DNA of 64,000 nt from Ectopseudomonas guguanensis (lineage in GTDB: Bacteria; Pseudomonadota; Gammaproteobacteria; Pseudomonadales; Pseudomonadaceae): positions 124,001 to 188,000 of the forward strand of contig NZ_FNJJ01000009.1 of NCBI RefSeq assembly GCF_900104265.1, given 5' to 3'. The notes under the pieces were generated by a model that saw only the letters and a list, made by a program, of their open reading frames with translations, was not told the DNA's origin and ran no database searches. Position 1 is the first letter of the stretch; every line of letters begins with the position of its first letter. Shown here piece by piece: positions 13,302 to 22,801 of the stretch. Both the position numbers and the translations under genes were made by a program.

Positions 13302-13913
13302 ATGCCCATGCTGGACGAGTTGCTCCACCGCGTGCGCGGTTACAGCCCGCGCCCTCTGGAGACCGAGCGCAGCTTCCCCGAGGCGGCGGTGCTGGTCCCG
13401 ATTACCCGCAGCGATGAACCGGAGCTGGTGCTGACCCTGCGTGCCAGCGGTCTGTCGACTCACAGTGGCGAGGTCGCCTTCCCCGGTGGTCGGCGTGACC
13501 CGGAGGATCGCGATCTGGTGCACACCGCCTTGCGTGAGGCCGAGGAGGAGATCGGCCTGCCGCCGGGGTTGGTGGAGGTGGTCGGACCGCTCAGCAGCCT
13601 GGTGTCACGGCACGGCATTCAGGTCACGCCCTATGTCGGGCTGGTGCCGGACTATGTCGAGTACAAGGCCAACGACGGCGAAATCGCCTCGGTGTTCTCG
13701 GTGCCGTTGGCATTCTTCCGCAGTGACCCGCGCGAGATGACCCATCGCATCGATTACCTCGGGCGCAGCTGGTACGTGCCGTCCTACACCTATGGCGAGT
13801 ACCGCATCTGGGGGCTCACTGCGATCATGGTGGTGGAGCTGGTCAACCTGATCTTCGATGACGCGCAGATCGCCCTGCACCAGCCGCCCGAACACTTCAT
13901 CCACCTGCGTTGA
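13302..13913 (+). CDS. CoA pyrophosphatase-like Nudix hydrolase
   Basis: About 203 residues. The pattern [17 protein letters not shown] with [11 protein letters not shown] is the combined CoA-site and Nudix box of the NudL/YeaB family, which splits coenzyme A into phosphopantetheine and 3',5'-ADP. ATGs at 13293, 13302 and 13308 are all in frame; none has a strong ribosome-binding site and the middle one is used here. It begins a run of three genes with the gamma-carbonic anhydrase (11-base gap) and DUF1289 (8-base overlap). Confidence 0.88.
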   Translation: MPMLDELLHRVRGYSPRPLETERSFPEAAVLVPITRSDEPELVLTLRASGLSTHSGEVAFPGGRRDPEDRDLVHTALREAEEEIGLPPGLVEVVGPLSSLVSRHGIQVTPYVGLVPDYVEYKANDGEIASVFSVPLAFFRSDPREMTHRIDYLGRSWYVPSYTYGEYRIWGLTAIMVVELVNLIFDDAQIALHQPPEHFIHLR

Positions 13914-13924
13914 GAGTCCGTGTC

Positions 13925-14449
13925 ATGAAATACCGTCTGGGATCGTCCCGCGTCGAACTGCACGCCGACAGCTGGGTCGCGCCAAGTGCCGACCTGATCG
14001 GCAAGGTGCGCCTGGAGGCCGGGGCCAGCGTCTGGTTCGGCGCCGTGCTGCGTGGCGACAATGAGCTGATCCATATCGGTGAGAACAGCAACGTGCAGGA
14101 CGGCAGCGTCATGCACACCGACATGGGCTTTCCGCTGACCCTGGGCAAGGGCGTCACCGTCGGTCACAAGGTGATGATGCATGGCTGCACGGTGGACGAT
14201 TACAGCCTGATCGGCATCAACGCGGTGATCCTCAATGGCGCGAAGATCGGCAAGTACTGCATCATCGGCGCCAACAGCCTGATCCCCGAGGGCATGGTGA
14301 TTCCCGATGGCAGCCTGGTCATGGGCAGTCCGGGCAAGGTGGTACGCGAGCTGACCGAGCAGCAGAAGAAGATGCTCGAGGCCAGCGCCGCGCATTACGT
14401 CCACAACGCCCAGCGTTACGCCCGCGAGCTGGCCGTCGACGATGAATGA
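13925..14449 (+). CDS. Gamma-carbonic anhydrase family protein
   Basis: A 174-residue left-handed beta-helix protein of the YrdA/PaaY type with repeated hexapeptides ([20 protein letters not shown], then [13 protein letters not shown]). The zinc-binding histidines are in VMHTDMG and GHKVMMHG. Members bind zinc and some hydrate CO2; many have no proven activity. The C-terminal helix ([20 protein letters not shown]) is typical. The start follows the Nudix stop by eleven bases, and the next ATG overlaps its end. Confidence 0.9.
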   Translation: MKYRLGSSRVELHADSWVAPSADLIGKVRLEAGASVWFGAVLRGDNELIHIGENSNVQDGSVMHTDMGFPLTLGKGVTVGHKVMMHGCTVDDYSLIGINAVILNGAKIGKYCIIGANSLIPEGMVIPDGSLVMGSPGKVVRELTEQQKKMLEASAAHYVHNAQRYARELAVDDE

Positions 14450-14639
14450 CGACAAGCCCGTGCGCTCGCCCTGCGTGCATGTCTGTGCGCTGGACGAGCA
14501 GGACATCTGCATCGGTTGTCAGCGTACGGCCGATGAAATCACCCGCTGGGGCCGCATGGACAATGCCGAGCGCCGCGAGGTGCTGCAGCTTTGCCTGGAG
14601 CGCGCCCGCGCCTCGGGGCTGCTACTGACGCCTTCCTGA
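14442..14639 (+). CDS. DUF1289 protein
   Basis: A 65-residue protein with the DUF1289 cysteine pattern ([20 protein letters not shown]), which probably binds a metal or a small cluster, followed by [12 protein letters not shown]. The start overlaps the preceding gene by eight bases, implying translational coupling with the gamma-carbonic anhydrase. Function unknown. Confidence 0.9.
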   Translation: MNDDKPVRSPCVHVCALDEQDICIGCQRTADEITRWGRMDNAERREVLQLCLERARASGLLLTPS

Positions 14640-14661
14640 TTCACTGTTCGAGGAACCCCTC

Positions 14662-15843
14662 ATGCCCCGTATTGGAACCCCTCTGTCGCCTTCTGCGACC
14701 CGCGTACTGCTGTGCGGTTGTGGCGAGCTCGGCAAGGAAGTGGTGATCGAGCTGCAGCGCCTGGGCTGCGAAGTCATTGGCGTGGATCGCTACGCCAACG
14801 CCCCGGCCATGCAGGTGGCGCACCGCAGTCACGTGATCGACATGCTAGACGGCGCGGCCCTGCGCGCAGTGATCGAGCAGGAGCAACCGCACTACATCGT
14901 CCCGGAGATCGAGGCCATCGCCACCGCTACCCTGGTCGAATTGGAGGCCGAAGGCTTCAACGTGGTGCCCACCGCGCGCGCCGCGCAACTGACCATGAAC
15001 CGCGAGGGCATTCGTCGCCTGGCGGCCGAGACGCTGGGCCTGCCCACCTCGCCGTACCATTTCTCCGATACCTTCGAGGATTATGTGGCCGCGGTGAAAT
15101 CCGTCGGCTACCCCTGCGTGGTCAAGCCGATCATGAGCTCTTCCGGCAAGGGCCAGAGCGTGCTCAAGAGCGACGCTGACCTGCAGCGCGCGTGGGACTA
15201 CGCCCAGGAAGGCGGTCGCGCCGGCAAGGGGCGGGTGATCGTCGAGGGCTTCATCGATTTCGATTACGAAATCACCCTGCTCACCGTGCGTCACGCAGGT
15301 GGCACCAGCTTCTGCGCGCCCATCGGCCATCGGCAGGAGAACGGTGACTACCAGGAGTCCTGGCAGCCGCAGCCGATGAGCCCGCAGGCCTTGGCCGAGT
15401 CCGAGCGCGTGGCGCTGGCAGTGACCGAGGCGCTGGGCGGGCGGGGTCTGTTCGGCGTCGAATTGTTCGTCAAGGGCGATCAGGTGTGGTTCAGCGAAGT
15501 CTCACCGCGCCCGCACGATACCGGCCTGGTGACGCTGATCTCCCAGGAGCTGTCCGAATTCGCCCTGCATGCGCGCGCCATTCTCGGCCTGCCGATTCCA
15601 GTGATCCGCCAGATGGGGCCGTCGGCTTCGGCGGTGATTCTGGTCGAGGGCAATTCGCAGCAGACCAGCTTCGCCAACCTCGGTGCTGCGCTGAGCGAGG
15701 AAGACACCGCGTTGCGCCTGTTCGGCAAGCCCGAGGTCAAGGGCCAGCGGCGCATGGGCGTGGCGCTGGCGCGTGACCAGTCCATCGAGGCGGCGCGGGC
15801 CAAGGCGCTGCGCAGCGCACAAGCGGTTCGCGTGCAGCTGTGA
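14662..15843 (+). CDS. purT: Formate-dependent GAR transformylase
   Basis: PurT formylates glycinamide ribonucleotide with formate and ATP, the folate-independent alternative to PurN in purine synthesis. The 393-residue ATP-grasp enzyme has the N-terminal Rossmann-like domain ([20 protein letters not shown]), the ATP-grasp core ([14 protein letters not shown]) and the metal-binding region ([16 protein letters not shown]). Length and motifs are standard. The next gene begins at a GTG overlapping its stop. Confidence 0.97.
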   Translation: MPRIGTPLSPSATRVLLCGCGELGKEVVIELQRLGCEVIGVDRYANAPAMQVAHRSHVIDMLDGAALRAVIEQEQPHYIVPEIEAIATATLVELEAEGFNVVPTARAAQLTMNREGIRRLAAETLGLPTSPYHFSDTFEDYVAAVKSVGYPCVVKPIMSSSGKGQSVLKSDADLQRAWDYAQEGGRAGKGRVIVEGFIDFDYEITLLTVRHAGGTSFCAPIGHRQENGDYQESWQPQPMSPQALAESERVALAVTEALGGRGLFGVELFVKGDQVWFSEVSPRPHDTGLVTLISQELSEFALHARAILGLPIPVIRQMGPSASAVILVEGNSQQTSFANLGAALSEEDTALRLFGKPEVKGQRRMGVALARDQSIEAARAKALRSAQAVRVQL

Positions 15844-16574
15844 GCCGGCACGCGCTGTGGTGGCTGGCGACCGTGCCATTGCTGCCATTGGCGCTGCCGC
15901 TGGCGCTGCATACCCGGCGCACCGCGCTGCGTCTGCCGATTGCCCAGGGCGAGCCGGCCGGCATTGCCGGAGCAGGCTTGCCGGGTGAGCCGCTGCGTCT
16001 GCTGCTGATCGGTGAATCCACCGTGGCAGGTGTTGGCGTCACCACCTTCGATCAGTCCCTGGCTGGTTGCCTGGCCGAAGCCCTGGCCGAGCGTCTGCAG
16101 CGACCGGTGTGCTGGCGCGCCTGTGGCGAGAACGGCATCACCGCAGCTCAGGCGCAGGAGCGTCTGTTGCCGCTGGGATTGGGCGAGCCTGCCGATCTGG
16201 CGCTGCTGGTGTTCGGCGTCAACGACACCACGCACCTTACGCCGAGCAGTCGCTGGCTGCAGGCGCTTGCTGCGATGTCCGAAGCGCTGGAAGGTCAGGG
16301 TTGCCGGGTGGCATTCAGCGCCGTGCCGCCGTTGCAGCATTTCAGCGCCTTGCCCTGGTTGTTGAGGCAGTTGATGGGCTGGCGCGCCAGCCTGCTGGAT
16401 CGCGAGCTGCGGGCCCTGGCGCAACGCCTGGGAGTGCTGCATTGCGCGCTGGATCTGCCGTTCGAGCCGGCTTATCTGGCCGAGGATGGCTACCACCCCT
16501 CGGGGCAGGGCTATCGATGCTGGGCCGAGGGCCTGGCCGAGCGCCTCATTCCGTCGCTTCGGCGTCCGGCCTGA
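15840..16574 (+). CDS. SGNH/GDSL hydrolase with N-terminal membrane anchor
   Basis: A 244-residue protein starting at a GTG in a GTGA overlap with purT, hence translationally coupled. An N-terminal hydrophobic helix ([18 protein letters not shown]) works as a signal anchor. The SGNH blocks are present: [11 protein letters not shown] (catalytic Ser60), GENG (Gly and Asn area), VFGVND (Asn) and [11 protein letters not shown] (Asp and His). It is likely an esterase, lipase or deacetylase acting outside the cytoplasm; the substrate is unknown. Its 3' end overlaps the convergent CorC-like gene by 29 bases. Confidence 0.88.
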   Translation: MSRHALWWLATVPLLPLALPLALHTRRTALRLPIAQGEPAGIAGAGLPGEPLRLLLIGESTVAGVGVTTFDQSLAGCLAEALAERLQRPVCWRACGENGITAAQAQERLLPLGLGEPADLALLVFGVNDTTHLTPSSRWLQALAAMSEALEGQGCRVAFSAVPPLQHFSALPWLLRQLMGWRASLLDRELRALAQRLGVLHCALDLPFEPAYLAEDGYHPSGQGYRCWAEGLAERLIPSLRRPA

Positions 16575-17832
16575 CTTTTGCCACCTGCCAGACGCGTACG
16601 CTCTTCACCCGGTTTTCCGCGGCCTGGAGGATCTCCAGGCGATAGGGCCCGATCTTCAGGCAGACGCTGCTGTCAGGAATGGTTTCCAGTGCTTCGGTGA
16701 TCAGGCCATTGAGGGTCTTTGGCCCGTCACTGGGCAGGTGCCAGCCGAGGGTCTTGTTCACCTCGCGAATGTAGGCGGCACCGTCGATGACCAGCGTGCC
16801 GTCTTCCTGCGGATGAATGTCGGGGCTGCGCAGGCTGTCCTGGTTGCTGAAGTCGCCGACTATCTCTTCGAGAATGTCTTCCAGGGTGACGATGCCGATC
16901 ACGTCGCCATATTCGTCGACGACGATGCCAATGCGCCGCTTCTGCTTCTGGAAATTGATCAGCTGAGTCGCCAGCGGCGTGTTTTCCGGAATGAAGTAGG
17001 GCTCGTTGCAGGCTGCCAGCAAGGCGTCCTTGGTCAACTGGTTGTGACTCAGCAGGCGGGCGATCTGGCGCATGTGCACCACGCCTTCGATCTGGTTGAT
17101 GTCGCCGCGGAACACCGGCAGGCGCGTGTGCGGCGTGCTGCGCAGCTGGCCGACGATGACCTCCAGGTCGTCGTCGAGATCGATACCGGCCACCTCGTTG
17201 CGCGGGATCATGATGTCGTCCACCGTAACCCGCTCCAGGTCGAGGATGCCCAGCAGCATGCTCTGGCGGTTCAGCGGCAGCTCCGAGCCGGACTCGCGCA
17301 CCACGCTGCGCAGCTCCTCGGTGGACAGGCTGTCGCTGGCGCGCTGCGCCGGGTCGACACCCAGCAGGCGCAGCAGGCCGTTGCTGATCACCCCGGTGAG
17401 CCATACCACCGGATAAAGCAGGCGCTGCAGCAGGCTCAATACGCGACTGGCGGGGAAGGCCACCAGTTCCGGGCGCAATGCCGCCAGGGTCTTGGGGGTG
17501 ATCTCGCCGAAGATCAGCACGATGATGGTCAGGCCGGCGGTGGCGATGGCGATGCCGGCTTCGCCCCACAGGTCCACCGCCAGCACAGTGGCGATGGAGG
17601 CGGCAAGAATGTTGACCACGTTGTTGCCGACCAGGATGGTGCCGAGCAGGCGATCCGGGCGGTCGAGCAGGCGAGTCACGCGTTTGGCGCCGCGATGCCC
17701 TTCCTTGGCCAGATGCTTGAGCCGGTAGCGGTTGAGGCTGAGCATGCCGGTCTCGGAGCTGGAGAAGAACGCCGAGCAGAGAATCAGGAAAATCAGCAGG
17801 CCGAGCAGGTAGCTCGAATGAAGGTCGTCCAC
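16546..17832 (-). CDS. CNNM/CorC-type protein (HlyC/CorC family)
   Basis: A 428-residue inner-membrane protein with an N-terminal DUF21/CNNM domain of four hydrophobic segments (from YLLGLLIFLILCSAFFSSSE), a pair of CBS domains (about residues 205-330, with DIMIPRNEVAGIDLDDD and IVVDEYGDVIGIVTLEDILE) and a C-terminal CorC_HlyC domain. Relatives are linked to magnesium or cobalt efflux and to MpfA-type transport. GTG start after GAGGCAG. It follows the CcsA-like gene by ten bases. The 3' ends of this gene and the SGNH gene overlap on opposite strands. Confidence 0.92.
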   Translation of the reverse strand: MDDLHSSYLLGLLIFLILCSAFFSSSETGMLSLNRYRLKHLAKEGHRGAKRVTRLLDRPDRLLGTILVGNNVVNILAASIATVLAVDLWGEAGIAIATAGLTIIVLIFGEITPKTLAALRPELVAFPASRVLSLLQRLLYPVVWLTGVISNGLLRLLGVDPAQRASDSLSTEELRSVVRESGSELPLNRQSMLLGILDLERVTVDDIMIPRNEVAGIDLDDDLEVIVGQLRSTPHTRLPVFRGDINQIEGVVHMRQIARLLSHNQLTKDALLAACNEPYFIPENTPLATQLINFQKQKRRIGIVVDEYGDVIGIVTLEDILEEIVGDFSNQDSLRSPDIHPQEDGTLVIDGAAYIREVNKTLGWHLPSDGPKTLNGLITEALETIPDSSVCLKIGPYRLEILQAAENRVKSVRVWQVAKVRPDAEATE

Positions 17833-17842
17833 GAGGGCTGCC

Positions 17843-18643
17843 TCAGATGTGCAGGATGAATTCGCGCACCAGCTTGCTGCCGAAGTAGGCCAGCATCAGC
17901 AGGCAGAACCCGGCCAGGGTCCAGCGAATGGCCTTGTGACCGCGCCAGCCGAGCTGATGGCGCCCCCACAGCAGCACGGCGAACACCACCCAGGCGAAGC
18001 AGGAAAGGATGGTCTTGTGCACCAGATGCTGGGCGAACAGATCATCGATGTACAGCGCGCCGGACAGCAGCGACAGCGACAGCAGCAGCCAGCCGGCGAA
18101 GAGAAAGCCGAACAGCAGGCTTTCCATGGTCTGCAGTGGCGGGAAGTTGCGAATCAGCCCGGACGGATGCTTGTGCTTGAGCTGATGGTCCTGCAGCAGC
18201 AGCAGGATCGCCTGGAACACGGCAATGGTGAGCATGCCGTAAGCCAGGATCGACAGCAGGATATGGGCGAGGATGCCGGGATGTTCGTTGATCGGGTTGA
18301 TGGTGCCGCTGGGCATGAATTCGGCCGCCAGGACCGTCAGCGTGCCGAGCGGGAACAGCAACAGCAGCAGGTTCTCCACCGGAATGCGCAGGCAGGCCAG
18401 GAGAATCAGGCCGATGACCGCGCAGGCGATCAGGCTGGCGGCATTGAAGAAGTCCAGGTTGAGACCGTGCACGTCGTACAGCTGGAAAAACAGGCTGACG
18501 CCATGCAGGCACAGGGCGAGCGCGCCAAGCGACGCCAGCAGGCGTTTGTCGGGGATGCTGCGCTGCGTCAGGCGCAGACCTTGGTAAGCGGCGGCGCCGG
18601 CATAGAGGAGGGCGGCGGCGAGGCTGGGCAACAGAGGGTGCAT
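17843..18643 (-). CDS. CcsA/YpjD-like cytochrome c assembly membrane protein
   Basis: A 266-residue polytopic membrane protein (about eight hydrophobic segments) of the CcmC/CcsA haem-handling superfamily, close to YpjD, which often sits next to ffh. The signature stretch HILLSILAYGMLTIAVFQA and a later HLVHKTILSCFAWVVF supply conserved histidines. The classic WWD motif of CcmC is not obvious, so haem handling is uncertain. The ATG at 18643 is preferred to a GTG at 18685, which has no ribosome-binding site. It heads a two-gene unit with the CorC-like gene and is divergent from ffh. Confidence 0.85.
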   Translation of the reverse strand: MHPLLPSLAAALLYAGAAAYQGLRLTQRSIPDKRLLASLGALALCLHGVSLFFQLYDVHGLNLDFFNAASLIACAVIGLILLACLRIPVENLLLLLFPLGTLTVLAAEFMPSGTINPINEHPGILAHILLSILAYGMLTIAVFQAILLLLQDHQLKHKHPSGLIRNFPPLQTMESLLFGFLFAGWLLLSLSLLSGALYIDDLFAQHLVHKTILSCFAWVVFAVLLWGRHQLGWRGHKAIRWTLAGFCLLMLAYFGSKLVREFILHI

Positions 18644-18740
18644 AAATCCGTGTAAGGCGAGCCCGAAAGGCGCTGAGTGTGGCACAGAAGGACGCCAGCA
18701 CGAAAGACTGCCGGCGGTGTCGGCCGCTCGGTGACTTCGC

Positions 18741-18746
18741 TATAAT
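18741..18746 (+). promoter_or_regulatory. -10 element of the ffh promoter
   Basis: A perfect TATAAT lies 56 bases before the ffh start. The hexamer 17 bases upstream (TGTCGG) is a poor -35, so a factor or an extended element may help. It is in the 159 bp gap between the divergent CcsA-like and ffh genes. Confidence 0.65.
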
Positions 18747-18802
18747 CCGCGGCCTGTCGCACACCCGACACGCCGGGTCGCCCCTCTTCGTAAGGAACGC
18801 GC

Positions 18803-20179
18803 ATGTTCGAAAATCTTACCGATCGCCTGTCTCAGACGCTGCGTAACGTCACGGGCAAGGCCAAGCTGACCGAAGACAACATCAAGGACACGCTGCGCGA
18901 AGTGCGCATGGCCCTGCTCGAGGCTGACGTGGCCCTGCCGGTGGTCAAGGACTTCGTTGGCAAGGTCAAGGAGCGTGCCGTCGGCACCGAGGTGTCCAAG
19001 AGCCTGACGCCGGGCCAGGCCTTCGTGAAGATCGTCCGCGCCGAGCTGGAAGAGCTGATGGGCGCGGCCAACGAGGATCTGGCGCTCAATGCCGCGCCGC
19101 CGGCCGTGGTGCTGATGGCCGGCCTGCAGGGTGCGGGCAAGACCACCACCGCCGGCAAGCTGGCCAAGTTCCTCAAGGAGCGCAAGAAGAAGTCGGTACT
19201 GCTGGTATCGGCCGACGTCTATCGCCCGGCGGCGATCAAGCAGCTGGAAACCCTGGCCGGCGACCTCGGCGTCACCTTCTTCCCCTCCGATGCCAGCCAG
19301 AAGCCGGTGGACATCGCCAATGCGGCGATCCGCGAAGCCAAGCTGAAGTTCATCGACGTGGTCATCCTCGATACCGCCGGTCGTCTGGCCATCGATGCCG
19401 AGATGATGGCCGAGATCCAGGCCCTGCATGCGGCGGTCAAGCCGGTCGAAACCCTGTTCGTGGTCGACGCCATGACCGGCCAGGATGCCGCCAACACCGC
19501 CAAGGCGTTCAGCGACGCGCTGCCGCTGACCGGTGTGGTGCTGACCAAGGTCGACGGTGATGCCCGTGGCGGTGCCGCGCTGTCGGTGCGTCATATCACC
19601 GGCAAGCCGATCAAGTTCATCGGTATGGGCGAGAAGAGCGATGCGCTCGAGCCCTTCCACCCGGATCGTATCGCCTCGCGCATCCTCGGCATGGGCGACG
19701 TACTCAGCCTGATCGAGCAGGCCGAGCAGACCCTCGATCGCGAAAAGGCCGAGAAGCTCACCAAGAAGCTGAAGAAGGGCAAGGGCTTCGACCTCGAAGA
19801 CTTCCGCGACCAGCTGCAGCAGATGAAGAACATGGGCGGCCTCGGCGGCCTGATGGACAAGCTGCCGTCCATCGGTGGCGTCAACCTGTCGCAGATGGGC
19901 AACGCCCAGGGCGCGGCCGAAAAGCAGTTCAAGCAGATGGAGGCGATCATCAACTCGATGACGCCGGCCGAGCGCCGCGACCCGGACATCATCAGTGGCT
20001 CGCGCAAGCGCCGTATCGCGCTGGGTTCCGGTACCCAGGTGCAGGACATTGGTCGCTTGATCAAGCAGCACAAGCAGATGCAGAAGATGATGAAGAAATT
20101 CACCGCCAAGGGCGGCATGGCCAAGATGATGCGCGGCATGGGGGGCATGTTCCCCGGCGGCGGCATGCCGAAATTCTAG
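18803..20179 (+). CDS. ffh: Signal recognition particle protein Ffh (SRP54)
   Basis: Ffh binds 4.5S RNA and the signal sequences of inner-membrane proteins and delivers ribosomes to FtsY. The 458-residue protein has the N domain, the GTPase G domain (P-loop GLQGAGKTTTAGK, DTAGRLAID, TKVDGDARGGAAL) and a methionine-rich M domain ending in KMMRGMGGMFPGGGMPKF. The RNA-binding SGSRKRRIALGSG motif is present. No 4.5S RNA gene is nearby. The rpsP operon follows after a repeat-filled gap. Confidence 0.98.
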   Translation: MFENLTDRLSQTLRNVTGKAKLTEDNIKDTLREVRMALLEADVALPVVKDFVGKVKERAVGTEVSKSLTPGQAFVKIVRAELEELMGAANEDLALNAAPPAVVLMAGLQGAGKTTTAGKLAKFLKERKKKSVLLVSADVYRPAAIKQLETLAGDLGVTFFPSDASQKPVDIANAAIREAKLKFIDVVILDTAGRLAIDAEMMAEIQALHAAVKPVETLFVVDAMTGQDAANTAKAFSDALPLTGVVLTKVDGDARGGAALSVRHITGKPIKFIGMGEKSDALEPFHPDRIASRILGMGDVLSLIEQAEQTLDREKAEKLTKKLKKGKGFDLEDFRDQLQQMKNMGGLGGLMDKLPSIGGVNLSQMGNAQGAAEKQFKQMEAIINSMTPAERRDPDIISGSRKRRIALGSGTQVQDIGRLIKQHKQMQKMMKKFTAKGGMAKMMRGMGGMFPGGGMPKF

Positions 20180-20187
20180 AAACGTGG

Positions 20188-20275
20188 CGGCAGGCTGCAG
20201 GCGACAGGCCTTAGGCGGTGCCTGTGGTCTGGATTGCAATTGCCTGCAGCCTGCCGCTTGCAGCCTGCCGCATAA
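20188..20275. repeat. GCAGGCTGCAGG-type intergenic repeat
   Basis: A run of related short blocks (GGCAGGCTGCAGGCGACAGG, then GCCTGCAGCCTGCCG and TTGCAGCCTGCCGC) forms inverted arms across about 85 bases. It is the same style of repeat as at 26846 and 57048 and as the flank of the heptamer array. It contains the likely -35 of the rpsP promoter at its downstream end. Confidence 0.7.
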
Positions 20276-20286
20276 GCTCTTAGAAT
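20258..20286 (+). promoter_or_regulatory. Probable promoter of the rpsP-rimM-trmD-rplS operon
   Basis: TTGCAG (20258-20263), a 17-base spacer and TAGAAT (20281-20286). The -10 matches five of six positions; the -35 matches three. The leader that follows contains a 12-base palindrome GGGCCTAGGCCC (20299-20310) and then ATTTTTAA, which could be an attenuator. Confidence 0.55.
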
Positions 20287-20360
20287 ATGCGGCCTTTCGG
20301 GCCTAGGCCCATTTTTAATGTGTGCCTCAAGTTAGCACCGACTACAGGAACGATGTTCAC

Positions 20361-20612
20361 ATGGTAACCATCCGTCTTGCTCGTGGCGGCTCCAAAAAGC
20401 GCCCCTTCTACCACCTGACCGTGACCAACAGCCGCAACGCGCGCGATGGTCGTTTCGTTGAGCGTATCGGTTTCTTCAACCCGATCGCTGCCGGTGGCGA
20501 AGTGCGTCTGTCCGTCGACCAAGAGCGTGCGACCTACTGGCTGGGCCAGGGCGCTCAGCCGTCTGAGCGTGTTGCTCAGCTGCTCAAGGAAGCTGCCAAG
20601 GCTGCTGCCTAA
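20361..20612 (+). CDS. rpsP: 30S ribosomal protein S16
   Basis: S16 is an assembly protein of the 30S subunit. The 83-residue protein begins [19 protein letters not shown] and keeps the family core [22 protein letters not shown]. The ATG at 20361 gives the normal N-terminus; upstream in-frame starts would add residues foreign to the family. It is the first gene of the classic rpsP-rimM-trmD-rplS operon. Confidence 0.98.
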   Translation: MVTIRLARGGSKKRPFYHLTVTNSRNARDGRFVERIGFFNPIAAGGEVRLSVDQERATYWLGQGAQPSERVAQLLKEAAKAAA

Positions 20613-20621
20613 GCATCTTCT

Positions 20622-21158
20622 ATGAGTACGACGCCGGCCGTCGCCGAGGATCTGATCGTTCTCGGTAAGATTGTTTCGGTGCACGGCGTCAGGGGTGAAG
20701 TGAAGGTGTATTCCTTTACCGACCCCATCGATAACGTGCTCGATTACCAAAACTGGACGCTCAGGCGTGACGGTGAGGTAAAGAAAGTGGAACTGGCCAG
20801 CGGCCGCCTGCAAGGCAAGGTGCTGGTAGCCAAGTTGAAAGGTCTGGATGATCGCGAAATTGCGCGTACCTACGCCGGTTTCGAGATCTGCGTGCCGCGC
20901 AGCGAGCTGCCGGACCTGGAAGAGGGCGAGTTCTACTGGTACCAGTTGCAGGGCTTGAAGGTCATCGATCAGGCAGGGCAGTTGCTCGGCGTGGTCGACC
21001 ATCTGTTCGAGACCGGTGCCAACGATGTGATGGTGGTCAAGGCATGCGCAGGCAGCCTGGATGATCGCGAGCGTCTGCTGCCCTACACGGACCAGTGCGT
21101 GCTCTCGATCGATCTGGCAGCTGGCGAAATGCGGGTCGACTGGGATGCGGATTTCTAA
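20622..21158 (+). CDS. rimM: Ribosome maturation factor RimM
   Basis: RimM binds S19 and helps mature the 3' domain of 16S rRNA. The 178-residue protein has the N-terminal beta-barrel ([20 protein letters not shown]) and the C-terminal PRC-barrel ([37 protein letters not shown]). It starts nine bases after rpsP and is followed by trmD after five bases. Confidence 0.97.
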   Translation: MSTTPAVAEDLIVLGKIVSVHGVRGEVKVYSFTDPIDNVLDYQNWTLRRDGEVKKVELASGRLQGKVLVAKLKGLDDREIARTYAGFEICVPRSELPDLEEGEFYWYQLQGLKVIDQAGQLLGVVDHLFETGANDVMVVKACAGSLDDRERLLPYTDQCVLSIDLAAGEMRVDWDADF

Positions 21159-21163
21159 GGCTC

Positions 21164-21907
21164 ATGCGCGTAGAAGTCATCACCCTGTTTCCGGAGATGT
21201 TCGCCGCCATCGGCGAGTACGGCATCACCAGTCGCGCGGTCAAGCAGGAGCTGCTCAAGCTCAATTGCTGGAACCCGCGGGACTACACGACGGATCGTCA
21301 CCACACGGTGGATGACCGCCCCTTCGGCGGTGGTCCGGGGATGGTGATGAAGATCAAGCCTCTCGAGGATGCCCTGGCCAGCGCCAGGCAGGCCGCGGGG
21401 GAGACGGCGAAGGTGATCTACCTGTCGCCGCAGGGGCGCCGCCTGAATCAGGCTGCGGTCCGCGAGCTGGCGCAGGAAGATGCACTGATCCTGATCGCCG
21501 GTCGTTATGAAGGCATCGACGAGCGTTTCATCGAGACGCATGTCGATGAGGAATGGTCGATTGGCGACTACGTCCTGTCCGGCGGTGAGCTGCCGGCCAT
21601 GGTGCTGATCGATGCGGTGACGCGCCTTTTGCCTGGTGCATTGGGTCATGCCGATTCGGCCGAGGAAGACTCCTTTACGGATGGCCTGCTCGACTGCCCG
21701 CACTACACCCGCCCGGAGGTGTATGCGGATAAACGTGTTCCCGAAGTGTTGCTTAGTGGCAACCACGAACACATCCGGCGCTGGCGTTTGCAGCAGTCCC
21801 TTGGTCGGACCTGGGAACGTCGCGCTGATCTTCTGGATAGCCGCTCGCTTTCTGGAGAAGAGAAGAAGCTGCTGGAGGAATACATCCGCCAGCGGGACGA
21901 TAGTTAA
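21164..21907 (+). CDS. trmD: tRNA (guanine-N1-)-methyltransferase
   Basis: TrmD methylates G37 at N1 in tRNAs reading CNN codons, preventing frameshifting, with S-adenosylmethionine bound in a trefoil knot. The 247-residue protein begins [20 protein letters not shown] and has the knot residues in [24 protein letters not shown] and [16 protein letters not shown]. The ATG at 21164 is five bases after the rimM stop; upstream frame extensions overlap rimM and were rejected. Confidence 0.98.
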   Translation: MRVEVITLFPEMFAAIGEYGITSRAVKQELLKLNCWNPRDYTTDRHHTVDDRPFGGGPGMVMKIKPLEDALASARQAAGETAKVIYLSPQGRRLNQAAVRELAQEDALILIAGRYEGIDERFIETHVDEEWSIGDYVLSGGELPAMVLIDAVTRLLPGALGHADSAEEDSFTDGLLDCPHYTRPEVYADKRVPEVLLSGNHEHIRRWRLQQSLGRTWERRADLLDSRSLSGEEKKLLEEYIRQRDDS

Positions 21908-21949
21908 CGTATCGATGGCAGGCCGGGAGGCTTGTCTTAGGAGCGCAGC

Positions 21950-22300
21950 ATGACCAACAAGATTATCCAGATGCTCGAAGCCGAGCAGATGAACAAAGAA
22001 ATCCCGACTTTCGCCCCGGGCGACACCGTTGTCGTGCAAGTGAAAGTGAAGGAAGGCGACCGTCAGCGTCTGCAGGCCTTCGAAGGCGTCGTTATCGCCA
22101 AGCGTAACCGCGGCCTGAACAGCGCCTTCACCGTGCGCAAGATCTCCAGCGGTGTCGGCGTCGAGCGTACCTTCCAGACTTACTCGCCGCTGGTCGACAG
22201 CCTGAGCGTCAAGCGTCGCGGTGACGTGCGCAAGGCCAAGCTGTACTACCTGCGCGACCTGTCCGGCAAAGCCGCGCGCATCAAGGAAAAGCTGTCCTAA
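21950..22300 (+). CDS. rplS: 50S ribosomal protein L19
   Basis: L19 lies at the 30S-50S interface. The 116-residue protein has the typical [20 protein letters not shown] and [20 protein letters not shown] motifs and a basic C-terminus. It ends the rpsP operon and is followed by a clear terminator. Confidence 0.98.
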   Translation: MTNKIIQMLEAEQMNKEIPTFAPGDTVVVQVKVKEGDRQRLQAFEGVVIAKRNRGLNSAFTVRKISSGVGVERTFQTYSPLVDSLSVKRRGDVRKAKLYYLRDLSGKAARIKEKLS

Positions 22301-22317
22301 GTTCGGACGCTTCTCTG

Positions 22318-22345
22318 AAAAAAGCAGCCTACGGGCTGCTTTTTT
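22318..22345 (+). terminator. Terminator of the rpsP-rplS operon
   Basis: AGCAGCC and GGCTGCT pair across TACG, flanked by six As on the left and six Ts on the right, 18-20 bases after the rplS stop. Confidence 0.93.
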
Positions 22346-22366
22346 CGTTTCTGGCGTCCAGTAATC

Positions 22367-22795
22367 ATGAGTAGCAGTGGCATGACTCCAAGAGAGCAAG
22401 AAATCCAGCGGCGCATCGCGCTGTCGGAAACCCGCGTGACCAAGGCGGTGTTTCCACCGACCACCAATCACCACAACACCCTGTTCGGCGGTACGGCGCT
22501 GGCCTGGATGGACGAGGTGTCGTTCATCGCCGCAACGCGCTTCTGCCGCCTGCCGCTGGTGACGGTGTCCAGCGACCGCATCGACTTCAAGCATGCAATA
22601 CCGGCCGGCTCGATCGTCGAGCTGATCGGGCGGGTGATCAAGGTCGGCAATACCAGCCTCAAGGTTGAGGTCGAGGTCTTCGTCGAGGGGTTGTACCAGG
22701 AAGGGCGCGAGCGGGCGATCAGCGGCAGTTTCAGCTTCGTTGCCGTCGATGATCAGCAAAAGCCCGTGCCGGTGCTGCCGGGCTTCGCTCAATAA
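22367..22795 (+). CDS. Acyl-CoA thioesterase (YciA/hotdog family)
   Basis: A 142-residue single hotdog-fold thioesterase, likely hydrolysing medium or long acyl-CoA. Family motifs are FPPTTNHHNTLFGGTALAWM (the Asn and Gly region that forms the active site with the facing Asp), VSSDRIDFKHAIPAGSIVEL and GSFSFVAVDD. It starts shortly after the rplS terminator and ends six bases from the convergent gene at 22802. Confidence 0.92.
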   Translation: MSSSGMTPREQEIQRRIALSETRVTKAVFPPTTNHHNTLFGGTALAWMDEVSFIAATRFCRLPLVTVSSDRIDFKHAIPAGSIVELIGRVIKVGNTSLKVEVEVFVEGLYQEGRERAISGSFSFVAVDDQQKPVPVLPGFAQ

Positions 22796-22801
22796 GACAT
22801 C

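Noticed and set aside
15840..16574. SGNH gene as an unlikely GTG-started artefact
   Set aside because: The GTGA overlap with purT, the N-terminal anchor and all four SGNH blocks support it.
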